This document shows, piece after piece, positions 28,120 through 36,192 of a stretch of DNA of 64,000 bases; the stretch's first letter is position 1; every line of letters begins with the position of its first letter. This DNA comes from Pseudoalteromonas rubra. Its GTDB lineage: Bacteria > Pseudomonadota > Gammaproteobacteria > Enterobacterales > Alteromonadaceae. Location of the stretch: positions 248,001 through 312,000 of the forward strand of contig NZ_AHCD03000026.1 in the NCBI RefSeq assembly GCF_000238295.3. Direction: 5' to 3'. The notes beneath the pieces were generated by a model. It was not told the origin of the DNA, made no database searches, and saw only the letters and a list, made by a program, of their open reading frames with translations. A program made the position numbers and the translations under genes.

Positions 28120-28686
28120 TTACTTTACACGACTCACGTATTCGCCGCTGCGCGTATCTACTTTGATCACTTCACCAATTTGTACAAACAGAGGTACGCG
28201 TACCACAGCACCTGTGCTCAATGTCGCAGGCTTACCACCGGTACCGGCTGTATCGCCTTTCAGGCCAGGATCTGTTTCTGTGATTTCCAGCTCGACGAAG
28301 TTAGGTGGAGTAACAGCAATTGGGTTACCGTTCCAAAGCGTGATAGTACATACATCGTTTTCAACCAACCATTTTACCGCTTCACCCAGTGCTTTTTCAT
28401 CTGCCGCGATCTGCTCAAAGGTTTCGTTGTTCATAAAGTGCCAGAACTCACCATCTGTGTACAGATAAGCCAGATCTGTGTCCATGACGTCCGCACCTTC
28501 AACCGATTCACCAGACTTAAAAGTTTTCTCTAAAACTTTACCTGAGATCAGCTTACGGATCTTAACACGGTTAAACGCCTGGCCCTTACCGGGCTTGACC
28601 ACTTCATTTTCCAGGATGGAGCAAGGCTCTCCATCGATCATAATTTTTAGGCCGCCCTTGAATTCGTTGGTGCTATAATTCGCCAT
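28120..28686 (-). CDS. efp: Translation elongation factor P
   Basis: Elongation factor P of 188 aa, which relieves ribosome stalling at polyproline stretches. The modified residue Lys34 is present in VVKPGKGQAF, matching the EpmA/EpmB beta-lysylation type. Domain order is KOW-like domain then two OB domains, with normal length and a standard C-terminus (TRSGEYVSRVK). It is divergent from epmB and upstream of epmA; all three modification-pathway components except the hydroxylase EpmC sit together here. Confidence 0.97.
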   Translation of the reverse strand: MANYSTNEFKGGLKIMIDGEPCSILENEVVKPGKGQAFNRVKIRKLISGKVLEKTFKSGESVEGADVMDTDLAYLYTDGEFWHFMNNETFEQIAADEKALGEAVKWLVENDVCTITLWNGNPIAVTPPNFVELEITETDPGLKGDTAGTGGKPATLSTGAVVRVPLFVQIGEVIKVDTRSGEYVSRVK

Positions 28687-28727
28687 CGTATCCTCTAATC
28701 TTTGTATTTCGAGTAATAAACCCGCTA

Positions 28728-29747
28728 ATGATACAAATAAATGAAGTAAATTTGCAGACTAACTGGCAAAAAGAATTGGCGAATGTCGTCACCAGTGCGG
28801 ATGAGCTACTTAAGCTGGTTGGCCTGGAGAGTCATTTTAGTGAACAGGATTTAGCCGCTAAACGCTTGTTTCCACTAAGAGTTCCCCGCCCCTTCATCGC
28901 TAAAATGCGTTATGGGGATGCGCAGGATCCCTTGCTGCTGCAAGTGCTCCCTCAGCATCAGGAATTCCTGGCTAAAGCCGGTTTTAACAAAGATCCGCTC
29001 GACGAACAGCAGGCTGCGCTGCCTGGACTGCTGCACAAGTACCGCTCCAGAGTGCTGTTAATGCTAAAAACCGGCTGTGCAGTAAACTGCCGTTACTGCT
29101 TTCGTCGCCATTTTCCGTATCAGGATAATCAGCTCAACAAACGTGCTTTGCAGCCAGTTTTCGATTATCTGAATGCACACCCTGAGATCAATGAGGTCAT
29201 TTTAAGTGGTGGCGATCCGCTGATGGCCAAAGATGACATGCTTGCCTGGCTGCTTGAGCAACTCAGTGATATTCCCCATCTGACACGCCTGAGAATACAC
29301 ACCCGATTACCTGTGGTGATCCCGGCCAGAGTGACAGATACACTGTGCGAAACCCTGAGTCATAGTCGCCTGAAACCCGTGCTGGTCAACCACATTAATC
29401 ATGCCAACGAAATAGACGTGCACTTTTCAGCGGCCATGCAAAAGCTGCGACGCGCTGGGGTGATGTTGTTAAACCAGGCAGTCTTATTGAAAGGAATTAA
29501 CGACACTCTGGATGCACAACAAGCACTGAGTGAGGCGCTATTTAGCGCGGATGTATTACCTTACTACCTGCATGTGCTGGATAAAGTGGAAGGTGCGAGT
29601 CACTTTGATGTGACGGAGCAAACCGCTATTTCGCTCATGCATGACTTGCTCGAAACGCTCCCCGGGTTTTTGGTACCCAAATTGGTAAGAGAAATCGGCG
29701 GCGAACCAAGTAAGACGCCGATTGATTTGGGACTGAGCCCAGCCTGA
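28728..29747 (+). CDS. epmB: EF-P beta-lysylation protein EpmB (lysine 2,3-aminomutase)
   Basis: Radical SAM/PLP enzyme of 339 aa (YjeK) converting (S)-alpha-lysine to (R)-beta-lysine for EF-P modification. The 4Fe-4S motif is CAVNCRYCFRRHFPY near residue 115; NEVILSGGDPLM and HTRLPVVIPARV are family-typical, and the PLP lysine is expected in the C-terminal part. It is divergent from efp across a 41-bp gap that must contain promoters for both genes. Confidence 0.95.
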   Translation: MIQINEVNLQTNWQKELANVVTSADELLKLVGLESHFSEQDLAAKRLFPLRVPRPFIAKMRYGDAQDPLLLQVLPQHQEFLAKAGFNKDPLDEQQAALPGLLHKYRSRVLLMLKTGCAVNCRYCFRRHFPYQDNQLNKRALQPVFDYLNAHPEINEVILSGGDPLMAKDDMLAWLLEQLSDIPHLTRLRIHTRLPVVIPARVTDTLCETLSHSRLKPVLVNHINHANEIDVHFSAAMQKLRRAGVMLLNQAVLLKGINDTLDAQQALSEALFSADVLPYYLHVLDKVEGASHFDVTEQTAISLMHDLLETLPGFLVPKLVREIGGEPSKTPIDLGLSPA

Positions 29748-29802
29748 TACTGCACATAAGCAAAATGCTTACATATTCAAGTCGGGCGCAATCTATCAGC
29801 GC

Positions 29803-30000
29803 CTACACGTAGACGTTGATATTGTTGCCCATAGTGGCCGTGGTTGATTTTGCTGGTGCTGAATTACCAGCAGACTCAATTAAGGCCAGGGCGGCTTGTC
29901 CATCTGCTTTTTGCTGCTTTTTGGCTAGCTGCGCGCTCATTACTTCGCCGCTTTGCCCCGTCCCAGACATAGCAGGTAGGTTACTTCCGGATATATTCAT
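29803..30000 (-). CDS. YjfB-like putative motility protein
   Basis: Small protein of 65 aa starting MNISGSNLPAMSG and ending MGNNINVYV, with a helical middle (VMSAQLAKKQQKADGQAALALIESAG). This head-helix-tail pattern resembles the YjfB/PF14070 'putative motility protein' family. The frame is open to 30078, but the ATG at 30000 follows AGGT at a suitable distance and gives the family start. It is divergent from the small helical protein at 30073. Function is unproven even in the family. Confidence 0.6.
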   Translation of the reverse strand: MNISGSNLPAMSGTGQSGEVMSAQLAKKQQKADGQAALALIESAGNSAPAKSTTATMGNNINVYV

Positions 30001-30072
30001 AAGCTTATACCTGACAAGATTGATGGATCCAAGTACAATATCGGTCAATTCCCGTAAGTCTTTAGGAAAAAT

Positions 30073-30366
30073 ATGCAAGCCGTTATCGAAAAGCTGAATG
30101 AAAATCTAAAACTCGTTTACCGTCAAGCACTTGATGCCGATAAAAAATTAGACGAACTACAGCAGCAAGGTCACGGAAAATTCCAGGCGCTATTTCCTGA
30201 AGACGCCGGCTTTGATTTTGCCGCCAAACGTTTCAAGCCTTACGTGCTTGATGTTGCAGCGGACGTCGAAGCATTGGGTCAGGCGCAGCAGCTAGACGAG
30301 GCGCAACTGAAAAAGGCAGTCTTCAAGCTACAACAGCTGATCCAATTACTTGCGACTTTCAAGTAA
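30073..30366 (+). CDS. Small helical protein, distantly PriC-like
   Basis: Protein of 97 aa, predicted all-helical, with AGGA six bases before the ATG. The pattern (KLNENLKLVYRQA, FQALFPEDAGFDF, ALGQAQQLDEAQLKKAVFKLQQLIQLL) recalls the N-terminal half of primosomal replication protein PriC, which is about 175 aa. If so, it would be a short version lacking the C-terminal half. The resemblance is weak and it may be an unrelated small protein. Confidence 0.55.
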   Translation: MQAVIEKLNENLKLVYRQALDADKKLDELQQQGHGKFQALFPEDAGFDFAAKRFKPYVLDVAADVEALGQAQQLDEAQLKKAVFKLQQLIQLLATFK

Positions 30367-30393
30367 GTGCATGTAAGTTCGGCAATGGCAGCA

Positions 30394-30879
30394 TCATCCT
30401 TGCTCTTTTGCCGCAATCTCATTTTTGTACCACGCACTTAGCAGTCGTTTGTCGTAGTAAAACTCACTGTCTCGTCCCGTTCGCACCCGATCCATAAAAG
30501 ACAGATCTTTCAGCACCTTCTCCTGCGCCTGTGCCACAACTGCGCCGTTATTATCGGTCAGCGTATAGCTTATCTTAAGGCGTGGGAAGAAAATGGGCTT
30601 CACAATACGAATATCATGCATGTTGAAGCGCACATCACCCGCCAGATCAATATCATCAAAAGTGATATTTAGCTGGTAGCCATCAGGTGCCTTGGCCATC
30701 AACTTACTCAGGTGTTTTTCAAATTGTGAGGCAATCCGTTTGTGATAGCCCGCTTTGCTTTCATTGGCCGGTACCACATCACGATAATCATTAAAGTCTC
30801 GCCACGTGACATTCGCTTCTCCTGCCAGCGCAGCCAACGGACTCAAGCAAACTAGCGTAATTACATGTAAACATTTCAT
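30394..30879 (-). CDS. DUF3016 domain secreted protein
   Basis: Protein of 161 aa with a signal peptide (about residues 1-19, ending ALAG) and a DUF3016 domain, shown by VTWRDFNDYRDV near the mature start and ITFDDIDLAGDVRF in the middle. It is predicted periplasmic; function is unknown. The ATG at 30879 follows AGGAG at eight bases; an upstream start in the same frame is unlikely. It is downstream of the RND pump gene on the same strand but separated by 160 bp and a stem-loop. Confidence 0.82.
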   Translation of the reverse strand: MKCLHVITLVCLSPLAALAGEANVTWRDFNDYRDVVPANESKAGYHKRIASQFEKHLSKLMAKAPDGYQLNITFDDIDLAGDVRFNMHDIRIVKPIFFPRLKISYTLTDNNGAVVAQAQEKVLKDLSFMDRVRTGRDSEFYYDKRLLSAWYKNEIAAKEQG

Positions 30880-30993
30880 GGTCTTCTCCTCACGATTGCC
30901 AACCCATCTGCGGTCGCATTGATACATTCAACCTCTAAATAGTCTGCATTTTTTGCTGAACGCGCAATGAAAGGTAACATTTGACGACAAATT

Positions 30994-31027
30994 GATACCA
31001 ATCCACTGACTTTAGCGGACTGGTATC
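30994..31027 (-). terminator. Probable terminator after the RND efflux operon
   Basis: GATACCA and TCC pair with GGA and TGGTATC around a 12-nt loop (single mismatch between the two helices), just after the pump stop codon. The T-run is weak, so efficiency is uncertain. Confidence 0.5.
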
Positions 31028-31038
31028 TATCTCGTGCG

Positions 31039-34000
31039 TTACGACTTCACCGAAATGCGATACAACAGCGCATATAACACGGGCACAACGCCTAATGTCA
31101 GTATAGTTGAAAACAACAAGCCCCCCATAATGGCCAGTGCCATAGGCTCCCACATTTCTCCGCCACCCAGGTAAAGCGGCACCAGGCCCAATACAGTCGT
31201 GGCTGTGGTGAGCAAAATGGGACGCATGCGCTGTTGCGCGGCCTGAATAATCGCCAGGACCGGGTCGTCTCCCTGATCCAACTCGTACTTAATCCGCTCC
31301 AGTAATACAATGGCGTTGTTAATCACAATGCCTGCCAGTGAGATGATCCCCAGTAAGGTCATAAAGCCAAAAAATGACTGCCCAATCAGCAACCCGGCAA
31401 CCACCCCAATAAAGCCCAGAGGAACAGTTGTCAGCACAATGGCCGACTTACGCAATGAATTGAACTGACCGACCAACAAAATCACGATAATGAAGACTGC
31501 TATTGGCATTTTCTCAGCGATAGACTGGTTCGCTTTACCAGAAGATTCGGCTTCACCACCCAGCTCATAGCTGTAACCAAACGGCCAGGATTTTTGTTGC
31601 TCCTCCAGCCAGGGTTTAAGTTTAGAAAAGCCTTCATCAGCGGTGATACCGTCCAGCTGAGCGCCCACTGTGACCGACTTCAGGCGGTCGCGCCGCAAGA
31701 TCTGGGCGTTCTCCCACACCACTTCGATATCTGCTACCTGCTTCAGCGGCACCGATTTACCCGAAGCCTGTGAATACACCACCATGGCTTCCAGCTTACC
31801 GATATCCTGTCTGTCCGCAGCCACCGAACGCAGAGTGACCGGAATAAGCTCATCCCCTTCGCGATAACGGGTGAGCTCCAGACCACTGAGCCCGGTTTGC
31901 AGTGAACTTGCAATGTCTTTACTGGAGACACCTGCACGTCGCGCGCGCGTCTGATTGATTTTGATCTGTAGTTTCTTGATTGGTAGACCCCAATCGTCAC
32001 TCACTGCTTTCAATCCTGGCGTGTTACGCATTTGTGCTTTCAGCTCATTGACCAGTCCCGTCAGCACGTCGATATCACTGCCAGATAAGCGTACTTCAAC
32101 CGGGTTATCAATTGGGGAGCCGTTTTCTATCTTACGCTGTTTAATGAGCAAATCAGGATGGCGCTGCAGTGCATATGCCTCGATTTGTGCCATCAGCTCA
32201 TCAATATGCCGATATGAGGTGGTCGAAACTATCATCAAAGCATAGTTTGAGCTGGCCGGTTCCGGCGTATGCGTCAGCAGGAACCTGGGGCCGCCATTAC
32301 CCACATACGACACCCAATCGGTGACTCCTTGCTCACGCGTTTCGTTGACTTTCAGGTCGCGCAGTAAGAAGGCTTCCATATCTTTAACCATAGCTTCGGT
32401 TGCACTCAGGCGTGTGCCAATGGGTAGCTCCAGTTCGACTTTAAAGTAGTCTCGATCTGAGGGCGGAAAAAACAACTTAGGCACCAACTGTAACCCCTGC
32501 AATGCCAGGAAAAACATCAACACACACCCGGCAAGGGTCATCCAGCGATGCTTAATCAGTCCCATCAGGATCTGTTTATAAGTTAAATAGATGCCCGCAT
32601 CGTAATTGGCGGCTTGGGATTTAACCCGGGTAAACAGAACACACAGCATGGGGATCATGGTCATCGCCAGTAACCAGGAGCACAGTAAAGTGATGGTCAC
32701 CACTTTGAACAGGGATGCGGTGTATTCTCCCGTTGCGGATTCCGCCAGAAAAATTGGTAAAAACGCGGCACCTGTGGTCAGCGAGGACACCAGCAGTGGC
32801 ACTTTTAGCTCATCCGCGGAATCAACCGCCGCATCTACCGCGGACTTGCCTCGCTCCATCTGCACCATGATGCTTTCTGACATCACAATCCCGTTATCAA
32901 CCAGCATGCCCAGCGCAATGATCAGAGCAGCCAGCGAGATCTGATCGATGCTGATGTCAAAAAAGGACATCGCCAGTATGCCGAATACCATGCTCATTGG
33001 GATCAGGCTGGCGACTATTAACCCGGTTCGCAAACCCAAGCTGAACAGCATCACCACGGTCACCACCAGTACCGCCTGGATCAGGTTCGACACAAAATCA
33101 TCAACCTTTTGCTCAACCTCTCGCGGTAGAAATGACAGCAGCTTAAAGTCCACCCCTATCGGGTAAACAGATTCAAGATAATGGATCGCATCGAGTACTT
33201 GCTCACCCAACAGCAAATTATTACCGCCGTGGCGCATGGAAATGGCAATCGTCATGCCTTCTTTGTCTGCCACTCGCACCTTGACCTTAGCTGGGTCGAC
33301 ATAATCACGGTACACCCGGGCGATATCACTGAGCAGGATCACCTGCTCTGATCCTGTGATGTTAATGATGGTACCCGCGATGTCTTCTACCGATTCAAAG
33401 TTACCACTGGGCTCCAGCGCCAGGGTTTCATCATCAATAAATATTGAGCCGCCCGGATTAACGATATTGCGGGCTGCCAGCTGATCTTTCAGTTGCCCGG
33501 GCGAAATCCCAAGCGATGCCAGTTTGGCGTTTTCAAATTCAATGAAGACACGCTGCTCCTGTGCACCGAAAATGTCGACCTTTGCGGCTTCTGGTAACCT
33601 CAGCAGCTCATCTCTGACCTGCTCGGCGACTTCTTCCATTTCACGATAGGAGTAACCTTCCGCAGTCAGTCCGATGACAACACCAAACACATCACCAAAT
33701 TCGTCGTTCACTATGGGTTTTTGCGCATCGCTGGGAAGGTCGCTTTCGACGGTTTCAATCTTACGACGCAAGTTATCCCAGATAGGCCGCATTTCCTTAT
33801 AGCTTTCTTTGATATTAACACTGACGATCGAGACACCGGTTTTGGAGGTACTTTTAACAAAATCCAGCTCCGGAATTTGCTGCACCACCTTTTCAATTTT
33901 GTCGGTAACCAGTTCTTCAACCCGCTGTGGGCTTGCACCGGGAAAGTAAGTAACAACCTGTGCGGTTCTGATAATAAAGCCAGGATCATAGTCTTTAGGC

Positions 34001-34095
34001 ATCTTATTGAACGCCACGATGCCGAAAAACACCAGGGCAAAAATCAAAACCCAGGTTGTGCGATTATTCTCTAATGCTAATCGGGTGATGTTCAC
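31039..34095 (-). CDS. Efflux RND transporter permease (HAE1-type)
   Basis: Inner-membrane proton-driven pump subunit of 1018 aa, the normal length for RND permeases. It has twelve expected membrane segments in two halves with large periplasmic loops. The proton-relay helix reads LGMLVDNGIVMSE, that is Asp-Asn where AcrB has Asp-Asp, so one of the paired acidic residues is replaced. Substrate is unknown. It overlaps the adaptor gene by four bases, and a lipoprotein gene precedes both. No outer-membrane TolC-like gene is in the operon, so a TolC from elsewhere is presumably used. Confidence 0.93.
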   Translation of the reverse strand: MNITRLALENNRTTWVLIFALVFFGIVAFNKMPKDYDPGFIIRTAQVVTYFPGASPQRVEELVTDKIEKVVQQIPELDFVKSTSKTGVSIVSVNIKESYKEMRPIWDNLRRKIETVESDLPSDAQKPIVNDEFGDVFGVVIGLTAEGYSYREMEEVAEQVRDELLRLPEAAKVDIFGAQEQRVFIEFENAKLASLGISPGQLKDQLAARNIVNPGGSIFIDDETLALEPSGNFESVEDIAGTIINITGSEQVILLSDIARVYRDYVDPAKVKVRVADKEGMTIAISMRHGGNNLLLGEQVLDAIHYLESVYPIGVDFKLLSFLPREVEQKVDDFVSNLIQAVLVVTVVMLFSLGLRTGLIVASLIPMSMVFGILAMSFFDISIDQISLAALIIALGMLVDNGIVMSESIMVQMERGKSAVDAAVDSADELKVPLLVSSLTTGAAFLPIFLAESATGEYTASLFKVVTITLLCSWLLAMTMIPMLCVLFTRVKSQAANYDAGIYLTYKQILMGLIKHRWMTLAGCVLMFFLALQGLQLVPKLFFPPSDRDYFKVELELPIGTRLSATEAMVKDMEAFLLRDLKVNETREQGVTDWVSYVGNGGPRFLLTHTPEPASSNYALMIVSTTSYRHIDELMAQIEAYALQRHPDLLIKQRKIENGSPIDNPVEVRLSGSDIDVLTGLVNELKAQMRNTPGLKAVSDDWGLPIKKLQIKINQTRARRAGVSSKDIASSLQTGLSGLELTRYREGDELIPVTLRSVAADRQDIGKLEAMVVYSQASGKSVPLKQVADIEVVWENAQILRRDRLKSVTVGAQLDGITADEGFSKLKPWLEEQQKSWPFGYSYELGGEAESSGKANQSIAEKMPIAVFIIVILLVGQFNSLRKSAIVLTTVPLGFIGVVAGLLIGQSFFGFMTLLGIISLAGIVINNAIVLLERIKYELDQGDDPVLAIIQAAQQRMRPILLTTATTVLGLVPLYLGGGEMWEPMALAIMGGLLFSTILTLGVVPVLYALLYRISVKS

Positions 34096-35159
34096 TCACG
34101 ACCTCCCTGGAATTTCACAACCTGCTGATCGGTCACTTTACTCATACCCGCGGTCACCACGTGTGTGCCTGCTGTCACCCCAGAGATCACCGGAAAGCCC
34201 AGCGAAGAGACCTCTCCAATCTGCACCGGCGTTTTGGTCACTTTACCTTTGCCGTCACCGAGCGAGGTAACCGTCCACACATAGTGGCCTTTGTCGTCTT
34301 TCAGCACCGTAGATAATGGCAAATAGAGGCGGGATAACGCTTCACTGGGTGCACTGGCCATGACTTTGGCCGTCATACCTGGCAAAATGTTGTATCCGGG
34401 AGGAGGTAACATGCCGAGCGTGACCTCATAGGTTTTTGTCACTTCATCGGCCTGGGTGCTGACTTCTACAAATGTCAGTTCAAAGCGCTTCCCCTCAATC
34501 GCCGCAAATTCCGCAAATACCTGCTTCGGTGTGTCTTTGCTGACGTGGATCATAATACTTTCAGGGACATTTACCTTGAGATTAATATGCTCTATGTCCT
34601 GTAAAGTCGCCACGACTTGCTTGGCCTGCACTTCTTCGAATTGTTCAACATGTGTGCGCGCAACAATCCCCGAGAATGACGCCCTGAGCTGGGTATAGTC
34701 CAGGTTGTTTCTGGCATTGGCCAGCTTCGTTTTGGCACTGGCAAATTGAGATTTAAGCAGGTCATAATCTGACTGACTGATGGTTCCGGTCACAATCAGT
34801 TGCTCTCCCCGCTTAAAGTCTGCTTCGGCTTTTTCAAAAGCCGCTTGCGCTTCCTCCACCGCCAGTTTGTAGTCGGTATCATCTACCTTTGCTATCACAT
34901 CTCCTTGCGTCACTTGCTGACCTTGTTTCACATTCAAGTGTGTTAGTTCTCCAGACACTTTGAACGACAGATCGGCGGTGCTGGCTGCATCCACCACAGC
35001 CGGAAACTCCTGAAGTGGCCCAAAATTATTAACACTGAGCTCAATCGTTCTCACTGGCCGCAGTTGTGGTGCTTTCTCAGCCGAGGTCTGTGGCTCAGAG
35101 CACGCGGACAGGACAGTCGCCATCACGACGGCTAAAAGGAAGGTGTGCTTTCTTATCAT
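34092..35159 (-). CDS. Efflux RND periplasmic adaptor (MFP) lipoprotein
   Basis: Membrane-fusion protein of 355 aa with a lipoprotein signal peptide (lipobox VLSAC, Cys at residue 20). It has the barrel-sandwich/lipoyl halves (GELTHLNVKQGQQVTQGDVIAKVD and YTQLRASFSGIVA) flanking a coiled-coil hairpin, then the beta-barrel region. It links the inner-membrane pump to an outer-membrane channel. It lies 12 bases after the lipoprotein gene and overlaps the pump gene by four bases, one operon. Confidence 0.92.
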   Translation of the reverse strand: MIRKHTFLLAVVMATVLSACSEPQTSAEKAPQLRPVRTIELSVNNFGPLQEFPAVVDAASTADLSFKVSGELTHLNVKQGQQVTQGDVIAKVDDTDYKLAVEEAQAAFEKAEADFKRGEQLIVTGTISQSDYDLLKSQFASAKTKLANARNNLDYTQLRASFSGIVARTHVEQFEEVQAKQVVATLQDIEHINLKVNVPESIMIHVSKDTPKQVFAEFAAIEGKRFELTFVEVSTQADEVTKTYEVTLGMLPPPGYNILPGMTAKVMASAPSEALSRLYLPLSTVLKDDKGHYVWTVTSLGDGKGKVTKTPVQIGEVSSLGFPVISGVTAGTHVVTAGMSKVTDQQVVKFQGGRE

Positions 35160-35171
35160 AGGTGATCACCA

Positions 35172-35861
35172 CTATATCGTTTTTGATTTACTGATTGCTG
35201 TAACAAAATTATCTATCCAGATGTCGAGTACGGCTTTTACAGCCTGGGCATTTTCATCGCCGTTTTGTTTTACGACTGACTCTACCGCTTTGTGGGCAGA
35301 CATCATCAGCACGGGTTCCTGACTTTCCCCCAGATAAAACATGCTCTCCAGTGAGACTGACGTCACAACCTCTGACTGTTCGGTTGCCATAAGATAGGCG
35401 CTTTTGCCGGCGCTATACACCAGGCGAACAGGAATAAAGTCGCGTACTTGCATTTCAGTCGGTGCAAACTCAATTTCAGTAAACGCACCGCGTATAGTCA
35501 GTACGTCCGGGCCAAGCTCCTTTGGCTGCTCTAGCAAAACCTGATAATGCACAGAGAGCTTTTGTTGTAGCTGAGCCTGCATATAAATACTTAGCTTGGC
35601 CACATCTGCCGGGCTGAGCGATACTCTGGCTTCGTCATTGAGCTGCAGCCACACTTCAAAATGTGGCAGGTAGATGGTGTGTACCTGTTTCAGGGCGCCA
35701 TTTTTAAGTTGTTCCGATACGTACAACGCGGTATCGGGATAAGTGTCAGAGGGTTTTAAACGCTGATAATCGGGTAAAAACCCTGAACGTGTTGTCTGTT
35801 GGGTGCTGGCGCAACCGGTAATGAACAGGGCCAAGATAGCCCAGATCGCAATGTGACGCAT
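35172..35861 (-). CDS. DUF3313-like lipoprotein of the RND operon
   Basis: Lipoprotein of about 229 aa; the lipobox FITGC places the Cys near residue 17 of the ATG-started form. The mature start SGFLPDYQRLKPSDTYPD resembles DUF3313 proteins. Function is unknown. The ATG at 35861 lies eight bases after GGAG and is preferred to the TTG at 35867. As first gene of the lipoprotein-adaptor-pump operon it may be an accessory of the efflux complex, an inference from position. Confidence 0.7.
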   Translation of the reverse strand: MRHIAIWAILALFITGCASTQQTTRSGFLPDYQRLKPSDTYPDTALYVSEQLKNGALKQVHTIYLPHFEVWLQLNDEARVSLSPADVAKLSIYMQAQLQQKLSVHYQVLLEQPKELGPDVLTIRGAFTEIEFAPTEMQVRDFIPVRLVYSAGKSAYLMATEQSEVVTSVSLESMFYLGESQEPVLMMSAHKAVESVVKQNGDENAQAVKAVLDIWIDNFVTAISKSKTI

Positions 35862-35936
35862 CGCCAAGTCTCCATTTGATATTCAGTCTGTACTTAATAC
35901 ATCAGTCCCGCGCAACAGTCTGATCTAAGGTGTTAA

Positions 35937-36143
35937 ATGATGTTTTCACAGCTGGGTCATAAGCCTCTTTTAAAAATAGCAGCCTTTTGCCTGTGTGTGG
36001 CAACAATTACCAATAATGGTTCAAATTATCGCGCCACTATTCCTTATCCGGGGACAGCGTATGTGGCACAGCCTTTAACCACTTCAGTTATCCCCAGTCT
36101 CCACAATACGCAAAGCGCGAACCCAAAGCCTGGGATCCCTTAG
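35937..36143 (+). CDS. Short hypothetical protein
   Basis: Possible 68-aa protein with AAGGTG five bases before ATGATG and a hydrophobic stretch near the N-terminus (LLKIAAFCLCVATI) followed by a Pro/Thr/Asn-rich tail. It resembles no family I recognise. It is divergent from the lipoprotein gene. The ribosome-binding site is its main support; it could be a chance frame. Confidence 0.35.
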   Translation: MMFSQLGHKPLLKIAAFCLCVATITNNGSNYRATIPYPGTAYVAQPLTTSVIPSLHNTQSANPKPGIP

Positions 36144-36192
36144 TCATCTCCCGTGCAGGTTCGCGCATCCATATTATGGATTGTAATGCGAG

